Assembly (NCBI GenBank): GCA_045612065.1
Contig: JAZKYH010000014.1
Coordinates: 1-64,000, forward strand
From: UBA1189 sp045612065
GTDB lineage: Bacteria; Bacteroidota; Bacteroidia; Bacteroidales; Bacteroidaceae
DNA length: 64,000 bases
Direction: 5' to 3'
Shown here: positions 58,363 through 64,000 of the stretch, piece after piece
How positions within the stretch are numbered: position 1 is the stretch's first letter
Layout: every line of letters starts with the position of its first letter
The notes under the pieces: model-generated
Seen by the model: the letters and a program-made list of their open reading frames with translations, nothing else
Databases searched by the model: none
What the model was told of the DNA's origin: nothing
Made by a program: the position numbers and the translations under genes

Positions 58363-60399
58363 TTAGTTTCTGTAAGGCAATGTAGCGTAGTCGGTGCTGT
58401 AGCGGAGCATCTGTGCGTCGTAGCTCTCGTCGTAGGAGAGGGTTACGTCGATGATGTTGCCCTCGGCATCGGTCACTGCTGTGTATACGGGGTTGATGAA
58501 GCCTTTGTAGGGGGCGAGGTTGAGTGCTTCGTAGCGCTCGAGAACCTCCTTGTGGAGCTCCTGGTCGACCTGTACGGCATACTGCTCTACCAACTGGCGG
58601 CCAGCCTCATAGTCGCCCTCCGACTTGATGCGCTGTACTTCGGCAAGCAATTCGCCGAAGAGGCCACGCAACTTCTCATAATCATTAATCTTGACGAAGG
58701 TCTTGCCGTCGCGCTTCACGAGCTCGATGACGTTGTTGGCCTTGCCGTGCTCGTAGGCCCAGCGGGCGATGAGCTGGCGGTTACGCATGTGGGCCTCCTC
58801 AACGGTAGCGCCTGGTTCGATGCGTACGAGCTGTGTCATGAGGCCGTTCATCATCTGGCCATAGTATTCAGCCTTGTAGGCCTCAGCATTGGGGAGCAAG
58901 CCAAGTTCCACCATCTTGGGGTCGCCGATGTAGTAGAGCCCGAAGAGGTCGGCGCGAGTCTCCTCGATGGTCGAACCGTGTGCCTTCAATGCGTCGGGGT
59001 CAACACCGGGGAGCAACTTGCCCGAGCCGTGGCCGAGGCATTCGTGGAGGTCGGTGTGGAGGTCGCCGGTGAGTGCGTCGTACTCTTCGATGAGGCGGCG
59101 CTCTTCGTCACTATATACGAACTCTTCGTTGAAACCGTTGCCGAGTGCTGCCATGTTGTACGCCTCGGTGAGGTTGCCGATGGTCACTGACTTAGAACCG
59201 TGTGCGCTGCGTATCCAGTTTGAGTTGGGCAGGTTGATGCCGATAGCTGTTGAGGGGTAGAGGTCACCTGCGAGGATGGCTGCGGTGATTACCTTGGCGG
59301 TAACGCCCTTTACGGTCTCTTTCTTGAAGCGGTTGTCCATGGGAGAGTTGTCCTCGAACCACTGGGCATTGTCGCTGATGGTCTGTGTGCGCTTGGTAGC
59401 CTCCACATCCTTGTAGTTGACGATAGATTCCCATGAAGCCTTCATGCCGAGGGGGTCGCCATAGCTTTCGGTGAAGCCGTTGACGAAGTCGATGTGTGAG
59501 TCAAGGTCGTCGACCCATGCGATGCAGTAGTCGTCGAAATCCTCGAGGCTACCCGAACGGTAGTATTTGATGAGCTTCTCGATGACTGCCTTCTGCTCGT
59601 CGTTTTCAGCTACGGTAAGTGCCTTCTCGAGCCAGAACACCACCTTGGTGAGTGCCTCGCCATAGAGTCCTTCGGTGTGCCATACCTTCTCGACCACCTT
59701 GCCATTCTCCTTCACGAGGCGGCTGTTCATACCATACATGACGGGAGTCTCGTCCTTGGGGTCCTTGAGGTTGTTATAGAAAGCCTCGGCCTCGGCCTGT
59801 GTAACACCGTCATAGTAGTTGCTGGCTGAAGTGAGCACGAGGTCTTCACCATCGGCTTGGTTTACGCGCTTGGGCATCACCGCGGGGTCAAAGATGGCGG
59901 GGAACACCTCGTCACAAAGCTCGGCAAGAGTCTGACCCTCTGCCAAAGGCAACTTCTCAGCGTCTACCGATGCCAATGCCTCGCGGAAGAACTCCTCAGA
60001 GAAACCGGGTTGGAACTTGTCTGCGCTGTAATGGTGGTGGATACCGCTTGAGAACCATACGCGCTTGGTATAGGTGACAAAGGCGTTCCACTCCTCGGTG
60101 GTCTTGTCGCCCTGATAGTCGGTATATACGGTTTCGAGCATCTTACGGATGACGAGGTTGTGACGACCGTTCTGGTCGAAGAGAATGTCTCGGCCGTACA
60201 AGGCTGCCTCTTGAAGGTAATACACTAACTTCTTCTGGTCGAGGGTGAGCTCATCGAATCCCTTCACCTCGTAGCGAAGCATCTGGATGTCGGCAAATTT
60301 CTCATCGTTGTAGTTGAAGGTCGATGCCGTCTCCTTGTCGTTGTTGCATGATACACAAAGTGCTGTTGCCATGGCTAACATTGTCAATTGTTTTTTCAT
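58363..60399 (-). CDS. Dipeptidyl peptidase III (M49), lipoprotein
   Basis: 678 residues from ATG at 60399 (MKKQLTMLAMATALCVSCNN, lipobox Cys 18); the open frame continues 28 codons upstream without signal features. The zinc motif HECLGH (452-457) and second motif EETRAD (479-484) are both intact. Bacteroidetes DPP III has this HECLGH form. The enzyme releases dipeptides from short peptides; the lipoprotein signal places it in the envelope. Divergent from the DUF3575 locus. Confidence 0.92.
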   Translation of the reverse strand: MKKQLTMLAMATALCVSCNNDKETASTFNYNDEKFADIQMLRYEVKGFDELTLDQKKLVYYLQEAALYGRDILFDQNGRHNLVIRKMLETVYTDYQGDKTTEEWNAFVTYTKRVWFSSGIHHHYSADKFQPGFSEEFFREALASVDAEKLPLAEGQTLAELCDEVFPAIFDPAVMPKRVNQADGEDLVLTSASNYYDGVTQAEAEAFYNNLKDPKDETPVMYGMNSRLVKENGKVVEKVWHTEGLYGEALTKVVFWLEKALTVAENDEQKAVIEKLIKYYRSGSLEDFDDYCIAWVDDLDSHIDFVNGFTESYGDPLGMKASWESIVNYKDVEATKRTQTISDNAQWFEDNSPMDNRFKKETVKGVTAKVITAAILAGDLYPSTAIGINLPNSNWIRSAHGSKSVTIGNLTEAYNMAALGNGFNEEFVYSDEERRLIEEYDALTGDLHTDLHECLGHGSGKLLPGVDPDALKAHGSTIEETRADLFGLYYIGDPKMVELGLLPNAEAYKAEYYGQMMNGLMTQLVRIEPGATVEEAHMRNRQLIARWAYEHGKANNVIELVKRDGKTFVKINDYEKLRGLFGELLAEVQRIKSEGDYEAGRQLVEQYAVQVDQELHKEVLERYEALNLAPYKGFINPVYTAVTDAEGNIIDVTLSYDESYDAQMLRYSTDYATLPYRN

Positions 60400-60600
60400 T
60401 ATTCTAATTGCTTTTTGGGTTTGTTTTAACACTCGAAAAATATTTTGAAACACAAAATACGCGAAAATCCCGCAAATACGCAAATCTGAGTCCGTTTTTC
60501 TTGGCGAAAATGGTGAAAACTAAGGGGAACGGAGATGAGAGAAATAAATGTGGGAATGATTTTATTTGTTAAAATATTTCTCCAATCCATTAAAAAACCG

Positions 60601-60608
60601 TAACTTTG
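60601..60608 (+). promoter_or_regulatory. -7 box for the DUF3575 locus
   Basis: TAACTTTG is a perfect -7 box 54 nt before the ATG at 60663. No TTG at the standard distance; TTTG lies 32 bp upstream. Confidence 0.55.
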
Positions 60609-60662
60609 CGGACGTTTTTTGCCATGCAAACTAGGTCTGTATGGGCGTAATTTATTTAATAG

Positions 60663-63089
60663 ATGCTGAAATTCAACAACATACGTATCCGGATCGGGGC
60701 GGCAATTGTGCTATTTATGCTCCCCATTTTACGTGTCTCTGCGCAGGATGTAGAGTACTTTAACGAGGAAGATTTGTCATTTAAGGAACGCATCGCTATC
60801 CGTACCAATGTGGTGGGTTGGGTGCTTACTATTCCTAACGTGGCGTTCGATTATGATATCGTAAATACTCCATACGATAAGAGAACTGTCGGTTTGGGAC
60901 TTAAGGGTAATTGGAATACATCGCACTCTCGTGGGGGTAATGCTTATGATCCTGAGTGGGTATATAATTTCTTTGGAGTACGTCTTGACTATCGTTTCTA
61001 TTGGCGTCAGCAACCATTCGACAATCGTGAAAACTTCTATGGAGACTGGGAACGTGAGTGGATTAACTCTTCTAAGGGACTTGGCAAGTTGCGTGCGCGC
61101 TTGAACTGTTTCCGTGCGTCTGAAAAACCCAAGTCACACATCTCGATATTTGCAGGCCCTTACTTCTCGGCTGGTAGTTTCTCTATTAAGTATCCGGAAG
61201 TTGGCCGCAGGGGATTTTATGTTGGTGCAGGTGCTACGGGTGGTGTAGCATTGCCTCTTTATGGCTATGAAAACGGTTCTGCGCTTGATTTGGAGTTTGG
61301 TGGTTGTATCGGTTTGCAGTATGCTCATTTTGGTAAGCAAGTTGGATCGAATGACCCATTGACTCGTAATTCGTTCCTCCCTCTCTTGACTGACGTGCGT
61401 GTGTCGCTTGTGTATCGTTTCCGTAGTATCTCGAAGCAGCATACGGAAATTGATTATGCATTGATTGATCGTCGTTATATGGATCGCCTCATGGACCTCG
61501 ATTGGGATGCTGCAACTATATATAACGATAGTATTGCGCTGCTTAAGGGTGAACTTGATGCACGCAATCAAGAAATTGCACTTTATAAGCAACAGGTGGA
61601 AAGTCTGGAAGAGTTTAACAGTGCATTCAGTCTTGAGTACCTGACTCCCTACATGTATATGATGGAGGCACCAAAGAGATATACCCGTTATAATAAGGAT
61701 ACTCTGCCTAAGATTCATATTGATAGCATTGAACAGATTGTTGACCCCATCTTGCTCTATGTGAGAGAGGAAATCGATAGTATCCCTCATGTGACATCGG
61801 CTCAGATTGACAAGGAGTTTGTTAATCAGTACAACAATATCAGTGATGCTGATGGTAAGGTCGTTAACCGTACTGCATTGATCAGAGAAATCTATACTCG
61901 TCTGAATTCTTATATTGAGGACAATAACTCGAAGCTTGTCGAAAGTACTTTCGGTACTGATGTCTACTCAGAGAAGCTCAATAAGTTTAATGTACAGCAG
62001 CAGAATAGATCGCTTGTGGATATCGTTTACAAGGATTCAGTTCGTACTATAGAGATGACCAGCAACGAGAAAATTGAGTGGCTCAACAATATCAAGAAGC
62101 AGGTATGGGCTGATGTGGAAAAACGTAAGAGAGGTGAGTATCCTGGTCGAGTAGAGGTGCCTGAGGTATATGACTTCTTGGGTAAGGATACAGTATCTGT
62201 TGATTCTGTAATGCTTGATAGTATGAGGCTTGATTCTATGATGCTTGATAGCATGATGCTTGATAGCACAATGCTTGATAGCATGATGCTTGATAGCACA
62301 ATGCTCGATAGCATGAGACTTGATAGCATGTTTGTTGGTGTAGTCTTGAACGATAGCCTTGCTTCTGATAGTGCTCTAGTTGACAGTTTGCGTCGTGTGG
62401 CTCGTGTTGATGAGGCCGAAGCGCAAGCACCTAAGAAGGACTCTCGCCGTGCTTCTAAGAGTGAAGCGAAGTCCAAGAAGTCTGCAAAGGCAGAAAAGGC
62501 AGAGAAGAGCAAAAAGTCTAAGAAGTCCGCTAAAGCCAACCTTACTGTAGAAGTCGCGGATAGTGCGACTGTTGCCGCTGTTACAGTTGATAGTGTGGCG
62601 GCGTCAGTATCGGTGCCTTTGACTGAAAGTGTCGTTGCTGAGGCTGTTGCTGATACAACACTTCAGGTAATCAGTTCAGAAAAAACTGAAAAACCAGCAA
62701 AGGTAAAGAAGGAAAAGGTGGAGAAGTCCAAGAAAGCCAAGAAGACTGTTGAGGTCAAGGATGCAGCTGAGGTTGAGGTAGCAGATGCAGCTGAAAAAGT
62801 AGATGATGCCGCAGAGGTAGAGGTGTCTGAGAAACCTGCTAAGGCCGAAAAGAAAAAGAAGGAAAAGAAGTCTAAGGCCAGCAAGGTTAAGGTTGTGGAA
62901 GATGTTAACAATGATGTGAAAACCGATAGTCTTATGACTGATAGCATATCTACTGTTGACGTTGTAGCGCCCGACAGTGCTCCGACCGATATCAGTGTGG
63001 AGACGGCCGTAGGTAATATTGGAACAGAACTATATAATTTACGCAATAGAGAATATTTCATAAAGAAGGAAGATGAAGAGTTATATTAA
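60663..63089 (+). CDS. DUF3575 outer-membrane protein with LDSMM tandem repeat and Lys/Ala-rich tail
   Basis: 808 residues with signal peptide (IRIGAAIVLFMLPILRVSAQ). Residues about 35-270 match DUF3575 (RIAIRTNVVGWVLTIPNVAFDYDI, GLGLKGNWNTSHSR, YDPEWVYNFFGVRLDYRFYW, VSLVYRF), a beta-barrel common before fimbrial genes. The middle (270-510) is coiled-coil and acidic. Residues 516-555 are eight LDS-based pentapeptides, followed by a long Lys/Ala/Glu-rich tail (KSAKAEKAEKSKKSKK and similar). The tail is far longer than in usual DUF3575 proteins; it may reach peptidoglycan or bind partners. Confidence 0.75.
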   Translation: MLKFNNIRIRIGAAIVLFMLPILRVSAQDVEYFNEEDLSFKERIAIRTNVVGWVLTIPNVAFDYDIVNTPYDKRTVGLGLKGNWNTSHSRGGNAYDPEWVYNFFGVRLDYRFYWRQQPFDNRENFYGDWEREWINSSKGLGKLRARLNCFRASEKPKSHISIFAGPYFSAGSFSIKYPEVGRRGFYVGAGATGGVALPLYGYENGSALDLEFGGCIGLQYAHFGKQVGSNDPLTRNSFLPLLTDVRVSLVYRFRSISKQHTEIDYALIDRRYMDRLMDLDWDAATIYNDSIALLKGELDARNQEIALYKQQVESLEEFNSAFSLEYLTPYMYMMEAPKRYTRYNKDTLPKIHIDSIEQIVDPILLYVREEIDSIPHVTSAQIDKEFVNQYNNISDADGKVVNRTALIREIYTRLNSYIEDNNSKLVESTFGTDVYSEKLNKFNVQQQNRSLVDIVYKDSVRTIEMTSNEKIEWLNNIKKQVWADVEKRKRGEYPGRVEVPEVYDFLGKDTVSVDSVMLDSMRLDSMMLDSMMLDSTMLDSMMLDSTMLDSMRLDSMFVGVVLNDSLASDSALVDSLRRVARVDEAEAQAPKKDSRRASKSEAKSKKSAKAEKAEKSKKSKKSAKANLTVEVADSATVAAVTVDSVAASVSVPLTESVVAEAVADTTLQVISSEKTEKPAKVKKEKVEKSKKAKKTVEVKDAAEVEVADAAEKVDDAAEVEVSEKPAKAEKKKKEKKSKASKVKVVEDVNNDVKTDSLMTDSISTVDVVAPDSAPTDISVETAVGNIGTELYNLRNREYFIKKEDEELY
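62208..62327 (+). repeat. 15-bp in-frame tandem repeat (8 units)
   Basis: Units of the form ATGATGCTTGATAGC with variants ACAATG.., ATGAGGCTTGATTCT and ATGAGACTTGATAGC, coded MMLDS, TMLDS and MRLDS. Copy changes would keep the frame. Confidence 0.9.
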
Positions 63090-63112
63090 CCACATATGTA
63101 ATAAGGTATACC

Positions 63113-63131
63113 GCACAGCATCATGCTGTGC
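63113..63131. terminator. Hairpin between the two DUF3575 genes
   Basis: GCACAGCA and TGCTGTGC around TCA, 23 nt after the first stop. The following sequence is not a clear T-run; partial termination or RNA processing is possible. Confidence 0.5.
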
Positions 63132-63227
63132 TTGGTTGCGTTATCGCATGTATGAATATATGCTCTTGGGAATAATACTTTAATGATGAAGATTTTGATG
63201 TTGGATAAAGTTTCAAAAATAACCATA

Positions 63228-63773
63228 ATGAAGAAAAGCATCTTAAAACTCTTGGCCTGTGTGGTTGCATTGTGGATATGCTCTACGCAAAATCTTTCGG
63301 CACAGATGGTGGCCGTGAGAACTGATGCGTTGAAGGATTTGTTGATGACTCCTAACGTTGGTGTTGACCTTGTTGTAGGAGAGAAGTATACATTGGGCGC
63401 TGAAGTGGCTTTCAATAAGAATCCTTGGGGTGTAAAGATGCAGATGACCAGTGTGACACCTGAGTTCAGATATTGGTTTAACGGCCGTCCTCTCACAAGA
63501 CAGTATGTGGGCTTGGTTGGAAACTTGACTGGCTACAAGTTGGCATGGAAGGACACTCATCATGGCGATGCTGTGGGGCTTGGTATCTCTTTCGGTCATG
63601 TGTGGACATTGACTCAACGTTGGAATATCGACCTTTCAGGAAGCTGCGGTGTAATTGGTTATAGAGAGAGATTTACTGAGGAGGGTAATAGACCCAATGG
63701 CGATGCGAATGCGATGGGTTATGCATTGTTCCCTATCAAGTTGGGCGTGTCGATAGTGTATGTAATCAGATAA
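63228..63773 (+). CDS. DUF3575 small outer-membrane protein
   Basis: 181 residues from ATG at 63228 (MKKSILKLLACVVALWICSTQNLSAQ); the upstream in-frame ATG at 63183 gives no signal features. MVAVRTDALKDLLMTPNVGVDLVVGEKYTLGAE and PEFRYWFNGRPLTRQYVGLVGNLTGYKLAWKD match the DUF3575 family at its usual length. It may be a duplicated partner of the 60663 gene in a fimbria/adhesin-type locus that continues past the window. Confidence 0.8.
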   Translation: MKKSILKLLACVVALWICSTQNLSAQMVAVRTDALKDLLMTPNVGVDLVVGEKYTLGAEVAFNKNPWGVKMQMTSVTPEFRYWFNGRPLTRQYVGLVGNLTGYKLAWKDTHHGDAVGLGISFGHVWTLTQRWNIDLSGSCGVIGYRERFTEEGNRPNGDANAMGYALFPIKLGVSIVYVIR

Positions 63774-63788
63774 AGATTGGACATGGTT

Positions 63789-64000
63789 ATGAAAAAGGTT
63801 ATACGTACGTTGCTTGTAAGCATTTTAGCTGTATTCCCTGTTTTTGTGCAGGCTCAGGCTACACGTCAGATTCAGGGTATGATTACGCTCTCCGATGAGG
63901 CTATCGTGGAGTCTGTTATGGGAGGTGCCTTTACTTGCTATGTCTATAGTTTCTACAATCAGGAAGATGCTGATAGAAACCTTAAAAACTTTAGGGATAA
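63789..64000 (+). CDS. Partial secreted protein of the DUF3575 locus
   Basis: The N-terminal 70 residues: signal peptide MKKVIRTLLVSILAVFPVFV, then ATRQIQGMITLSDEAIVESV and GAFTCYVYSFYNQEDADRNL. An ATG at 63783 is also in frame. Runs off the right edge. The tandem position suggests a third member of the same locus; family not recognised. Confidence 0.55.
   Translation, partial: MKKVIRTLLVSILAVFPVFVQAQATRQIQGMITLSDEAIVESVMGGAFTCYVYSFYNQEDADRNLKNFRD

Overview
The window looks like a chromosomal segment of a Bacteroidales bacterium, probably Prevotellaceae or a close relative; I infer no species. Supporting features are SusC/SusD outer-membrane pairs, a fumarate reductase of the CAB type with one cytochrome b subunit, secreted proteins with type IX secretion (T9SS)-like C-terminal tails, DUF3575 proteins typical of fimbrial loci, and Bacteroidetes promoters (TTG, 19-20 bp, TAnnTTTG) in front of many genes. 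I see no rRNA, tRNA, transposase, integrase or CRISPR array.

Layout. 0-7.3 kb is mostly housekeeping: a partial secreted protein, dprA, an acyl-CoA thioesterase, an OmpA/TPR lipoprotein, an S9 peptidase and fabG. 7.3-9.7 kb is a small accessory module: a divergent pair of an HU/winged-helix protein and a VapE-type ATPase, with a 22-bp-period repeat array in the leader of the HU gene and related palindromes on both sides. 9.8-16.5 kb is a run of four secreted proteins (leucine-rich protein, large cargo protein, C25-like protease, tail-spike-chaperone protein with a sorting domain). 16.9-18.3 kb is miaB. 18.3-28.1 kb is a SusC-SusD-DUF4843-PKD-like-M16 peptidase operon, which suggests peptide or protein uptake. 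28.2-30.2 kb is a three-repeat secreted protein. 30.6-45 kb is dnaE, a CBM-like lectin, DUF2007, an ABC transporter, pnp, serine acetyltransferase and a dut-TPR-DUF4292-EnvC operon. 45.1-48.8 kb is the fumarate reductase/succinate dehydrogenase operon.

48.8-57.6 kb is the accessory heart of the window: an M15 peptidase, a smalltalk protein, an HU protein, a DUF4248 protein and a larger VirE/VapE protein, with a GH27 alpha-galactosidase and a small HTH gene sitting inside the module. This stretch is packed with several families of short palindromic or simple repeats. Copies of these repeats lie inside the coding sequences of the M15, smalltalk, VapE1 and VapE2 genes without breaking the frame, and one lies at a disturbed DUF4248 start. 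I consider this the most interesting signal: in-frame palindromic elements comparable to the RPEs of Rickettsia. 57.7-64 kb holds an AlkD-like HEAT protein, a dipeptidyl peptidase III and the start of a DUF3575 outer-membrane/fimbria-type locus whose first protein has a 15-bp in-frame tandem repeat.

All functional calls come from reading translated sequence and motifs by eye; no database search was run.
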